From Apoderus coryli (Eukaryota > Arthropoda > Insecta > Coleoptera > Attelabidae): a stretch of DNA of 64,000 nt. Shown here one piece after another: positions 1-8,587 of the stretch. Within the stretch, counting starts at the first letter, position 1; each line of letters opens with the position of its first letter. Under the pieces are notes generated by a model. It was not told the origin of the DNA. It saw only the letters and a list, made by a program, of their open reading frames with translations, and ran no database searches. A program made the translations under genes and the position numbers. The stretch spans positions 5,456,001 through 5,520,000 of the forward strand of contig OU452208.1 of assembly GCA_911728435.2 (NCBI GenBank), given 5' to 3'.

Positions 1-480
1 AATGCTTCTCCTATAAACTTTTTTTAATTTTTAGTATTTTTAAAACTATTCTGGACGAAAAATCAAAAATGTATTACAAAATATAAAATTTATGTTTCCA
101 ATAAAATATTTTAATTGAATCATCAGGGAAATTAGATGGTATACAAAAGTGACCAAGTCCAGAAAATAGGAAAAATTAGAGTGATCCAAAACAATGATAT
201 ATTTAAGAGCTACTTTCATGCAGCCAATTAAACACATATAGACCAAGTCCATTTGAAGAAAATTTAAACTGGTAAAACTGGCTAAGGCGGACTGGGTTAA
301 TTTTACTTGCGAGCGGTGAACTTTTAGGGTATGGACTTGATCATTATGCCACAGGATAAAAACAACAGTCCGACTCTCCGGTTGCGGGGCGTCATGCGCA
401 TCTCTTCGCGCATGCGAATGACCTAATATTATGATGTACTAGTTTTTTGAAAATAGGGTTTACCTATTTGTTTTTTTATT
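1..480. other. AT-rich spacer, no gene seen
   Basis: No reading frame with recognisable content. The only local structure is a short GC-rich near-palindrome around 391-418, built on CATGCG repeats. Confidence 0.5.
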
Positions 481-1195
481 AGGGCGGTGTTAACTATGTC
501 GATAGCTTCTTTTCCATATTCCTGATCAGAGATCTTAATTGCTCTGTCTGCAAAGCTAATGATTACATTTTTTATGGGTTATAGTGTGGATCGACATGTA
601 ATTTGTATAGCGTTATGACCAAGTTGCTTTGTTGTTACAAAATTGTCTGTTTATAAGTATGATGTCTAGGAAATTCAGCATGTTCTGGTTTTCAATTTCA
701 ATAGTGAATTGTAATTTCGGATGGTATGAATTGTACTTGAGGGCCACACAATCGTCTACATATCTATAGAAAAAAATAGGTTTAACATCTAGTACATTTA
801 TTATTGATGTTTCTTAATCCCATTGCTACACCATCTTTCGGTTTATTAAAAGAGTTCTCGAATTGAAAATATGTTGAAAGTAACGTAAACTCAACGGCTT
901 TTCTAAAATCATCCAATGAAATATCAGTAAATTGACAGATTTTGTTCCACTTTCTTTCAATAATAGTTGTCGCGAATTCTATGGGAATATTCGGGCATAA
1001 TTATACATCTAATGATACTAATGTGTGATTTTCTGGTACGTTAATGTTTTTTATTTTGTCCCATGAATATGGGTTTTTGTTAATTATATTGTTATGAATA
1101 GTTTTTAGAAAATCAGAAAGTGGTTTTGTTTGGTGATTGGGTGCAGGGTACGATGGTTCTCAACGGTATATTTTGTTTATATCATTTCGGTTGTT
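480..1195 (-). pseudogene. Penelope-like reverse transcriptase, decayed
   Basis: On the minus strand, frames from about 1190 down to 600 spell the order of motifs found in Penelope-like element (PLE) reverse transcriptases: NKNPYSWDKIKN..., then TLVSLDV (motif A region, near 1005-1025), then NKPKDGVAMG (motif B region), then YRYVDDCVALKYN with the YVDD catalytic box at 751-762, then NMLNFLDI. Several stops and frameshifts interrupt it, for example after SLDV and between motif B and YVDD, so it is dead. The C-terminal GIY-YIG part is not seen here. It is a different, older family from the PLE at 8.6-10.1 kb. Family assignment rests on motif order seen by eye. Confidence 0.75.
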
Positions 1196-1671
1196 AATAT
1201 GAACCTAAAACTCAATAACGATATCGAAAAATTATAAATATATGCTTCATGAAAAATAAGGGAAACAAAAAATGTAACAAGTAGTAGTTTTTACCACAGT
1301 TTATTAATTTTACCATTACAAAGCCAAGATTAGACTTGGGACACCTCTAGAACTTAGTACACCCCGTGTATTTAGAGGGTACAAAATTTTATTGCAAAGC
1401 AGTCACCTACTGTTCTATATGTGTAATATGCAAGTGACAAGCAGTTTAAATATCGCTTATATTTACCCCGGGTGTTTTGCGTTACATTTATACTGGGATA
1501 TACTACACAATATAGGACACAGAGAGGCGTATGTAGATATATACAACTCGTATTGGGATAACTTTGCAAAATTAAATGAGCTCTCCATACAGTCAAGTTA
1601 TAATATGTACGTCATTTGCAACTATAATAGTATACACGGTGTCTCTCCGAGAGAGATCGCGATAAGTATTG

Positions 1672-1899
1672 CAAAAATTACCAAACTCTGGCGTAGGTCT
1701 ACTTGCAGTAATTGCCGACATAGAGAAGGCTTTTTTGCAGATAGGTCTAGATGGCAAATAAAGGGACTTTCATATATTTTTGTGGTATAAAGAACCTCTC
1801 AATGATAATATCTCATCAACGTCTGTATTACCGAGTGTTACAACTTTTAGAATGACGCGTGTTACATCCGGAGTCTGTCAGCGGTTGTACTTAAAAAAC
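1672..1899 (+). pseudogene. BEL/Pao-type retrotransposon RT fragment
   Basis: One plus-strand frame reads SGVGLLAVIADIEKAFLQIG, then a TAA at 1759-1761, then RDFHIFLWYKEP, and further on FRMTRVTSGV near 1846-1875. ADIEKAFLQI followed by FLW and by R-M-T-R-V-x-x-G-V is the signature of BEL/Pao reverse transcriptases. Only about 75 codons remain, with one in-frame stop, and no LTRs or protease/integrase were found next to it. It ends where the hAT-type repeat begins at about 1943, so the two are probably separate insertions. Confidence 0.75.
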
Positions 1900-1942
1900 A
1901 TATAGAAAATTCTGTTGAGCCTGGTGTAAATTTATTATTTAT

Positions 1943-3050
1943 TTAATAGGGATATCCCTACTTCGTCAACTGCATAAAATATAGGTTATGTTTATAAGTA
2001 GGTACCGCACCTAAACATTCTTTTCTTAAAAACATTAATTAAAGTGTAATTGATATCTAGAATATATTTACCTACTTCATAATAATACTAAATAAAACAT
2101 ATTTTATGAAACTGTCAATTAAATTACTTTTATGCTACCTGTTAGCAAATCATAATACGTCTTATTAGGTATTATTAAAAGCTCTACTTTTATGTTTTTG
2201 CCTTTATTTATATTTATCAAACATTTATTTAAATTTGGAACAGGTGTCTCTGTATATTTTTAACAAGATTTTTCTGTTCTTAAAAGGAGTGTTGATTAAA
2301 AAAACTTAACTTTAGATAAAATTAAAAAATTAATCATTTTCCATAATAACTGCGCTTACCTGATGTTAGCGTAAATATAATTTGCGCTTCTCTGATGTGT
2401 ACTTTCACTTCGTTCTTCCATATTAAAGTATGAGATATTATAATAATATATTATGTTATTAAAAAAACAATATTTTACGGTACCTACCGATTTATTTTTG
2501 ATAAAAGTAGGTAGGTATCTACTAATTAATAACCGTATATATATTTTTTTAATTTGTTCACTACTTTTTTAGATTTTAAAACTTAAATTAAATATGTAGT
2601 TAACCTAAATAGAAAGACTAATTTGTATTCAAAATATCAAAAATCAAAACTTAAGCCTCCCGAAAAGTAAATAAAAATAATATTAGCATTTAGCGTAGCA
2701 CTAGAAATTTGCGACTGTGTGATAGAGAGAGATATAATCATAATAATAATAATCGACATATAGGTACAAAACACTCGCCAAGCGTTGGCATATAATCTTA
2801 TTTTACATAAGTCTCTGCTGCATCTATATGAAGCGTCCTTCTTATAGTGTTTTTTTAATGGCAAGATTCGTATGCTATGCTTAGTACAATTAAACGCTGG
2901 CAACTATGTATGTACGAAGAACAATAGGTGGTTGTATAGTAGGTATATGCCAGATGGCAGTGTTGCCCATTGTTGTTGAATTATAGATGAAAATGCTTTG
3001 AGGCACGCTTCATCTGCAGAAGAACGTGTATGATAAATAAATAGGCTATT
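1943..3050. mobile_element. hAT-type non-autonomous repeat, copy A, left part
   Basis: Runs closely parallel to 62131-63238 (copy B), with small indels and substitutions, from the TTAATAGGGATATCCCTA block to the AAATAGGCTATT block. Copy B carries the terminal repeats that mark the family as hAT-like. Copy A has lost its left terminus: upstream it abuts the BEL/Pao scrap. It is interrupted at 3050 by a PLE nest and resumes at 5577. No transposase is readable; the 88-codon minus-strand frame at 2637-2903 has no recognised content. Confidence 0.8.
3039..3050. repeat. 12-bp target site duplication, left
   Basis: AAATAGGCTATT is present once in the uninterrupted hAT copy B and twice here, at 3039-3050 and 5577-5588, bracketing the inserted PLE nest. 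Length fits the variable 10-16 bp duplications of PLEs. Confidence 0.85.
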
Positions 3051-3087
3051 ATGATTTGAATAAAACGACGTCTACTCCACAAAATGA

Positions 3088-3090
<3 letters not shown>

Positions 3091-3127
<37 letters not shown>
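3091..3127. repeat. (TA)n tract 1
   Basis: About 36 nt of alternating TA, the first of three such tracts (3091-3127, 4555-4579, 5475-5501) that separate the nested PLE units. They suggest successive insertion into a TA microsatellite or TA expansion at the element ends. Confidence 0.9.
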
Positions 3128-3131
<4 letters not shown>

Positions 3132-3200
3132 GCTGAACAATCTTGTGGCTAGTATATTTAAATGTTTGTTAAAAGTTTTGGGGAGTCTGCCTTGGTTTAA

Positions 3201-3767
3201 TTAATTTTTAACACCACGTCAGTACACTTACCCAACCCAAATCAAGAAAATACTAACAGGACCATTGTTTCTACAAACCACAGTGAGTTCAAATATTTTT
3301 CTCTACCAGCAATTGACAGTGTAACTCAGAAAATTATCAAAATCTTAAAAAATGAACCTTCTATAAAAATAGCTCAAAAAAGTGTTATCACTGTTGGTAA
3401 CCTTTTCTCAAAAACCAAAGATAAAGACCCTCCCAATAAATCGTCAGACGTTGTATACGCCATTCCATGTTCATCCTGTGACCAAATCTATATAGGACAA
3501 ACATCGAGAGTCCTAAAAGACAGGATAACATCGCACAAAAGTGACTGTAGACTTCAAAAGCGGTCATGCGCACTATCCGAACATCACTTAGATTCGGGAC
3601 ATTCACCCAATTATGAGGAAGTTAAAGTTGTTTTCACGGAAAGAAGTTTGCGAAAGAGGTTATTTTTAGAAATGGTTGAAACAAACCTTAATAATAAAGC
3701 CATGAACAAACGAAGAGATATGGAGGATATTAATATCATTTATTCAAATCTTTTGAGCTCTCAGTAA
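3201..3767 (+). pseudogene. PLE C-terminus with GIY-YIG endonuclease domain
   Basis: An open frame without a start codon runs from after the TAA at 3198 to the TAA at 3765-3767, 188 codons. It contains DVVYAIPCSSCDQIYIGQTS (near 3447-3506), the GIY-YIG pattern 'YxI.C..C..IYIGQT' of PLE endonucleases with the typical pair of cysteines ahead of it, followed by the R...H.S.C pattern, SALSEH-type His, and a Glu-rich end (LFLEMVETN). This domain cuts target DNA during PLE insertion. The reverse transcriptase domain is missing: the sequence starts right beside the left inverted arm, so the copy is 5'-truncated. The surviving frame has no stop or frameshift over 188 codons, which implies a fairly recent insertion. 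Confidence 0.85.
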
Positions 3768-3877
3768 AACACCTACTGTTTAAATATGGCAGTGTTTTTT
3801 CAGGCTTTACTATCGTAGAGGTTGGGAACATAAGTAGTGACAGCTTCTGTTCCTAGCAACTACCATATACACAGGGG

Positions 3878-3912
<35 letters not shown>
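3878..3912 (+). repeat. 35-nt poly(A) tract inside P2
   Basis: Uninterrupted run of A in the 3' part of P2, downstream of the endonuclease frame. It creates a spurious poly-Phe reading frame on the other strand. Confidence 0.95.
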
Positions 3913-3914
<2 letters not shown>

Positions 3915-4449
3915 GTATAAGCGCTGTCTAATTTGAGCCTTAGTGTTCTGAGGGGTTGGTTTTTCCAAAAGTGGCATTTGGCTTCTCCTTCCTCTCACAC
4001 AACAATATTTATCACTGCCAATATTTATATAGAAATATTTCTGCAACTCTTTCAAAAATTTAATGCACGCAAATGTATTCGTTGGACCTCACAGGTTTAA
4101 TAATAAAAAATATTTCGTTTTATTGAAATTTAAAAAATTGTTAACTGATAAATAAATACACTTAGTTGGATATTCCAATACTGAGAACCACCAACTAAAC
4201 ATTTTTCTGTCTTTTAAACTAACAATATACTTAACAAATAAATAAAACAAAGATCCATGTAACACAACATATTTTAGAAAAGTTGTAATTAACGATGTTC
4301 TATGTTCGCTTGAATTTTCAATTCATTTAACTCACTTTGCAAGGTAATAGAAAAAAATAAGTAAATAAATAAAAAATTGTATAACTTAAGTATTTAGAGA
4401 TTTTTGAACAGTATGTGATTGTTTTGTAACTGTAACTGTATTTTCCACA

Positions 4450-4491
4450 GCCCTGAAGAAGGAAACAAATAAAAATTTCCGAAAGCTTGGC
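4450..4491 (+). ncRNA. Hammerhead ribozyme motif, P2
   Basis: CTGAAGA at 4453-4459 fits the CUGANGA core; helix II is GGAAA/TTTCC (4461-4480) around an A-rich loop; GAAA follows at 4481-4484; a minimal helix III closes on GC; the cleavage triplet would be CTT, then GGC pairs with GCC at 4450-4452 as helix I. Short helix III and type I layout are known for hammerheads in PLEs. Helix I is only 3 bp, so activity is uncertain. Confidence 0.6.
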
Positions 4492-4602
4492 ACGTAAATA
4501 AGAGTTTTATTTCGCAGAAGAACCAAGGCAGACTCCCCAAAACTTTTAACAAACATATATATATATATATATATATATACGTTAAAACCTTGTTTTTTAA
4601 AT

Positions 4603-4641
4603 GCCAGACATGTTTCGGACTACACGTCCATCATCAGTGGC
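4603..4641 (-). ncRNA. Hammerhead ribozyme motif, P3 left arm
   Basis: Read on the minus strand: GCCA, CTGATGA, helix II GGAC/GTCC with a GTGTA loop, GAAA, minimal helix III ACATGT, cleavage after GTC, and TGGC closing helix I with GCCA. All conserved core positions of a type I hammerhead are present. Confidence 0.85.
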
Positions 4642-4653
4642 TTAAGGAACCTT

Positions 4654-4723
4654 ATTGGTTGATTTGTTTATATTAGTAGGTTAATAAGTTCCATAACCTA
4701 CAAATATAAACAAATCAACCAAT
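4654..4723. repeat. 30-bp stem hairpin
   Basis: 4654-4683 (ATTGGTTGATTTGTTTATAT...) pairs with 4694-4723 with a single mismatch and a 10-nt loop. It directly continues the left inverted arm of P3. Confidence 0.85.
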
Positions 4724-5413
4724 ATTTAGGTTATAACATGACATTTCATTTTCTCTTAGACCAAAACAATAGAATTATTAAGCCACAGACACCACCACTT
4801 TTAATCAAACATTAAGGTTACTATACTCATAGATAATAAATAATAAAGACACTAAAATCATGGACATTACAAATAACTTCTCTCAACACCTTAACAGAAA
4901 TTCATTCACTAAATATATTACACATTAAACAACCCCTCATCCACTCACCTCACTTGACTTACTCACCTCACCTTAAACACCGAATGTGTAGCTTTGGCTG
5001 AGACCTTGATACTTGAGTAACTGTCTTCATACTCGCCACTCGACATTTTGTCCTATTTCATTTGTGAATCTTCAAAACAGCCATACTGTTGTGGGCTCTT
5101 ACCAGATTGTAAAAGTTTTTTGACTTTTTAATTTAATTTACTTTTAAAATGAGAAAAGGAAGAAAACGCAAAACAAAAACAAGAATAATTGACAAATTGT
5201 CAACCATTTAACTATATATTTTTATTAATTTAACAACTCAATTTATTTCCAACAAAATGGTAAGATTCCTACACGTATAATAATATTACACCGTATCCTA
5301 AATAAGTGATTATTTTACAGATATGTATAAACGTTTAAATCAATGTAAAACTCTATTAACAATTGTATGAAGTACGACCCTCACATCTAACAATATTGTA
5401 TAAGGTTCCTTAA

Positions 5414-5452
5414 GCCACTGATGATGGACGTGTGGTCCGAAACATGTCTGGC
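5414..5452 (+). ncRNA. Hammerhead ribozyme motif, P3 right arm
   Basis: GCCA (5414-5417), CTGATGA (5418-5424), helix II GGAC/GTCC with loop GTGTG, GAAA, ACATGT as a minimal helix III, GTC with predicted cleavage after C5448, and TGGC (5449-5452) pairing back to GCCA. It is the mirror of 4603-4641; one loop base differs (GTGTG versus GTGTA) and pairing is kept. Confidence 0.85.
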
Positions 5453-5576
5453 ATATAAAAAACAAGGTTTTAACGTATATATATATATATATATATATAT
5501 AGATCATTTTGTGGAGTAGACGTCGTTTTATTCAAATCATACTATTCACTCCTCGATAGATGGGATTACTTCAGAA

Positions 5577-5943
5577 AAATAGGCTATTGTCAGAGGACAC
5601 AAGCACTGGCAAGCGTGTCAACTGCCGCACACAGGGAACAGATAGACCGAAATAAATAAGGTTTTTCTATTATTACACGAATAAAAAAAAGAGGGAAATG
5701 TAAATTATGTATGTTAGATAGGTGTATACGATAAAGCCTGCTTCAGATGAAGACGAAATTCAAAATTACAGTTTCATGGTAAAGCAGGTTGAAAATTAAT
5801 TATACATTAATTTATAGTTTAAATTTTATATGGAGAAAAATATTTACACAATAAAATAAAAGTAAATACTTAAATACTATTCATTTTACTGATTATTTAG
5901 GTGAAGCGTTGCTTCACTTGCTTCATAGGACAAGCCGCCACTG
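5577..5943. mobile_element. hAT-type repeat, copy A, right part
   Basis: Continues copy A after the PLE nest, parallel to 63229-63571, starting with the second AAATAGGCTATT. It ends AGCCGCCACTG at 5943, the same terminus as copy B. Copy A keeps about 34 bp next to the end (GGTGAAGCG...ATAGGACA) that copy B lacks, so its subterminal inverted repeat is longer: CAGTGGCGGCTTGT. Confidence 0.8.
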
Positions 5944-6069
5944 CAAGCACACCGTTCTTCACGCGTCACCTTTCGCTGAAGTCATCATGATAAAGCGACA
6001 AGTCCTTGTTTTATCGGTCTTGCCAATTTTGGATACAAAATTCCATGCCGTATAGCCTCAGTAACCTTA
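5944..6069. other. Spacer
   Basis: Short unique stretch between the hAT end and a MITE. Nothing recognised. Confidence 0.5.
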
Positions 6070-6290
6070 TACTGGGTGATTCACAATGTTGGTAAGTTAG
6101 GCATTTTTGGAAAACTACCAATACGGTTATTTTTACAGTTTGGATAGTTACTGAGCTCAATCGAATCTATCAGTCATATAATATTTATTTTCCTGTTATA
6201 CGGGAAGTTGATATCATCTTTCTTATTTCAAATGGAACACCCTGTGGGTATATAATAATACCTTTGGATTCTTTATTTGTTTTCCTATTC
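6070..6290 (+). mobile_element. MITE family G copy 1 (TACAGGGTGATTCAC type)
   Basis: Begins TACTGGGTGATTCAC and holds GGAAGTTGATATCA, then ACACCCTGTG at about 6235-6246 followed by a TATATAATAATACCTTTGGATTCTT tail-like extension. The same order of blocks occurs at 59148-59325 and, inverted, at 7785-7915. GGGTG...CACCC ends with adjacent TA suggest a Tc1/mariner-type MITE. Confidence 0.6.
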
Positions 6291-6432
6291 AATTTTTCTA
6301 GAGCGTTTATTTAGGAAACTGTTCCATTCAGCGACAGATAGTGCGTGTATAAATTTGACAGCAATCTGACTATTGATTCGTGAGTTATAGCATTTTCTGT
6401 GAAGCAACGTTTGTTTGTTATTTATAAAAAAA

Positions 6433-7531
6433 TGGAAAAAAGTGAATTTCAAGTTTTGATAAAGCATTGCTTTTTGATGAAAGAAAAATACAGTAGAAAC
6501 GAAACAATGGCTTAATAAACATTATCCGAACTCTGCTCTATCGAGACAAATGGTAGAGAAGTGAATTGCTGAATTTAAACGTGGTCGTACTAGCACAAAT
6601 GATGCAGAGCGCAGTGAACGCCCAAATGAGGCTGTTATTTCATAAAACGTCATTAAAATTCACAAATTGGTTATGAATGATGCCAAATTGAAGGTGTACG
6701 AGCTATCTGACATTGTAAAGATATCAGATGGTATTGTTTTTACCATTTTACACGAACAACGGCAAAGTGGGTGCCGCGTGAGCTCACAGTCAACCAAAAA
6801 TAGCAACGAATTGATGCTTCGGGGGAATAGGAGTGTTTGGCGCCGTTAAACTGCCATAAAAGGGAATATTCTGTAGTCGATATGTGACAACGGATAAAAC
6901 ATGGCTTCACTATTACACACCAGAATCCAAAAGACAGTCAGCTGAGTGGACAGGAATCGACGAACTGAATCCAAAGCGACCAATGACGCAACAGTCGGCG
7001 GGTAAGCTGATAGCGGCTCTATTTTGGGATGCGAACAGAATAATATTCCTCGACTACTTCCAAAAAGGAATCATCATCAACAGCGACTATTACTGTGCAC
7101 TTTTGGATCGATTGTAGGCTGAAATCGCAAAGAAACGGCCACATTTGCAAAAGAAAAAAGTGTTGTTTCACCAAGACAATGCACCGTGTTACAAATCGAT
7201 GAAAACTATGGCAAAATTGTGCTTCGAATTGCTTACCCACCCACCGTATTCTCCAGATTTAGCCCCCAGCGGCTTTTTCCTGTTTTCAGATCTCGAGAGA
7301 ATGCTTGCTGGAAAGAATGATGAAGTAATCGCTGAAACTGAGGCCTATGTTGACGAGAAAGAGAAATCGTACTATAAAAGTGGTATTGAAAAATCGACAA
7401 CAACAAGAACAACGAGTACTTATAGCGTTGTATTGGCCTCGAAGGGGACTATGTTGAATAATAAAATCGAGTTTTGTCAAAATTTTGTTTTGTTCTTACT
7501 TAACCTACGGACTTATTGAATGACCTGTTAG
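6433..7531 (+). pseudogene. mariner transposase, dead copy
   Basis: Starts at ATG 6433 (MEKSEFQVLIKHCF) and passes through recognisable mariner blocks: ERPNEA-like linker, KLKVYELSDIVKISDG (second helix-turn-helix, about 6685), TDKTWLHYYTPESKRQSAEW (about 6890), SDYYCALLDRL, HQDNAPC (about 7165) and PYSPDLAPSGFFLF (about 7245). Multiple stops (for example after NETMA, near 6508, 6644, 6847 and 7116) break it. The first DETW box is DKTW, and the third catalytic Asp of the D,D(34)D triad is Gly (APSG). The right terminal repeat is at about 7511-7530 (ACTTATTGAATGACCTGTTA); the left one is not found. Confidence 0.85.
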
Positions 7532-7784
7532 AATATTAGATAATATACAGGTTGTCCCATTTGAGAAAATAGACTTATGTCAATTTTTAATAGTAGAGCA
7601 CCAGTAGTTTGAGACCACCCTGTCATCTTATCGATAAATCTGTTAGTATAATCATTGCTATAGCTATATCTAAGATATTCTTAAAACTGAGGAAATGGCG
7701 AATATTTTTCGGAGACTTGTTTTGGGCCAAAATAAATTATTTATTCAAAAACAGTTGAAGATAGGTATAGGGAAGTGTTAAGAC
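7532..7784. other. Spacer with a GGTTGTCCC-type repeat end
   Basis: Contains TATACAGGTTGTCCCATTTG at about 7548 and ACCACCCTGTCATC at about 7614, resembling the ends of short insect MITEs. No coding content. Confidence 0.4.
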
Positions 7785-7915
7785 AAAATACTCCACGGAT
7801 AAGGAATTCAAAAATATAATTAGTACAAGTTGTTTCATTTATAATAAGAAAGTTGATATCAACTTCCGGTATAAGCGAAATATCCACACATATCCCAATA
7901 TTACAGGGTGAAAGA
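7785..7915 (-). mobile_element. MITE family G copy 2, inverted
   Basis: The complement of this stretch carries the same blocks as 6180-6290: ACCGGAAGTTGATATCAACT, an ATGAAACAACTTGTA equivalent of the ATGGAACACCCTGTG block, and TTTGAATTCCTTAT. Together with copy 1 it frames the dead mariner as a roughly 1.8 kb inverted-repeat unit. Confidence 0.55.
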
Positions 7916-7939
7916 TCTGATTAGATTGCCTTTCAAAAT

Positions 7940-7955
7940 AATCATATAATTAGTT
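7940..7955. repeat. 16-bp target site duplication, left
   Basis: AATCATATAATTAGTT occurs at 7940-7955 and again at 10108-10123, exactly at the outer limits of the PLE described next. Confidence 0.9.
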
Positions 7956-7958
7956 AAC

Positions 7959-8041
7959 AAAATGCTGTCGCATCCACTAAATTGTTTATTAACAGGTCCC
8001 TCCAACGAACCACTCATTCAATCAATACATGTTTCGGCCCT
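7959..8041. repeat. 83-bp inverted repeat arm, sense 3' side
   Basis: Matches the complement of 9978-10060. It ends at the helix II part of the hammerhead, so only this side carries the complete ribozyme. Confidence 0.9.
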
Positions 8042-8063
8042 AGTAAGGGTCATCATCAGTTGA
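8022..8063 (-). ncRNA. Hammerhead ribozyme motif in the PLE
   Basis: On the minus strand: TCAA, CTGATGA, helix II CCCT/AGGG with loop TACT, GAAA, minimal helix III ACATGT, cleavage triplet GTA, and TTGA closing helix I with TCAA. All core residues are present. The opposite arm contains only the part from helix II onward, because the inverted repeat stops at 9978. Confidence 0.8.
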
Positions 8064-8587
8064 AACTATTATAACAACTATAAAGGGAAAAGGAAAAGTA
8101 TTTGATTGTATCAATATTACACAATATGTTGTAGCTATAATCTTACCTTAGTGGAAAGAAAAGGTTTTTAACTAAAATGAAACTACATATTATAATCAAA
8201 CTTAATTAGTTAGTATGAGGGTTTCTGAAGGAAACCGATCAGTTACATTGTACATGTTATTTGGTTTCTTTTTATAAATCATGGATGAATTATTAATTTT
8301 ATTTCTAAACGTGTTATTATGAACACACACCAAATAGAAATGAGAGGGAAGGTCAAGTACTGTCAATCAATCAATTGTTTGAAGTTAGTGATATCAGTCA
8401 AACCAACCACAGCCATGTATGAGAAGAAGAGTTGTTGTTCTACAAAATGCGCAAGGTTGAAATTGTGTCAATAGCGTCCTGTTGGTTATTATAACGTCTA
8501 GACAGTTATGTTGGTGTTAAAAAAACGGGACAAGAGGAAGGTATTTATTTTTATTTTGAGGTTAGAATGTCTGACACCTGGTATGAA

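Larger units (their letters stand above)
3127..4560 (+). mobile_element. Penelope-like element P2, 5'-truncated, with GIY-YIG
   Basis: Bounded by 36-bp perfect inverted arms, 3162-3197 and 4521-4556, and preceded by a 35-bp tail (3127-3161) at its sense 5' side. It contains the C-terminal coding part (3201-3767), a long 3' untranslated stretch with a 35-nt poly(A) tract (3878-3912), and a hammerhead motif just before the right arm (4450-4491). Both ends lie in (TA)n, so a target duplication cannot be read. Confidence 0.8.
4579..5476. mobile_element. Foldback element P3 with a hammerhead in each arm
   Basis: An 898-bp unit between (TA)n tracts. Its 77-bp ends, 4579-4655 and 5400-5476, are inverted copies differing at two sites. 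Each arm carries a complete hammerhead motif, one on each strand. Just inside the left arm is a 30-bp stem hairpin (4654-4723). No protein frame was recognised in the 670-bp middle. It looks like a non-autonomous derivative of a PLE. Confidence 0.8.
3051..5576 (-). mobile_element. Outer Penelope-like element P1 holding nested units
   Basis: The whole 2526-bp insert lies between exact 12-bp direct repeats. Its ends are inverted: 3051-3094 (starting ATGATTTGAATAAAACGACG) matches the complement of 5497-5540, continuing into (TA)n. Right of that arm is a 36-bp single-copy tail (5541-5576). This arm-plus-tail plan matches the other PLEs of the window, where the tail marks the sense 5' end, so P1 is probably in minus orientation. 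Its interior is occupied by (TA)n tracts and two further units, P2 (3127-4560) and P3 (4579-5476). No P1 coding sequence is left. A related end (GTGGAGTAGACG) is seen at 29597. Confidence 0.75.

Noticed and set aside
3810..4055. Reading frame with a poly-Phe run
   Set aside because: It is the reverse of the 35-nt poly(A) tract in P2 and has no coding meaning.
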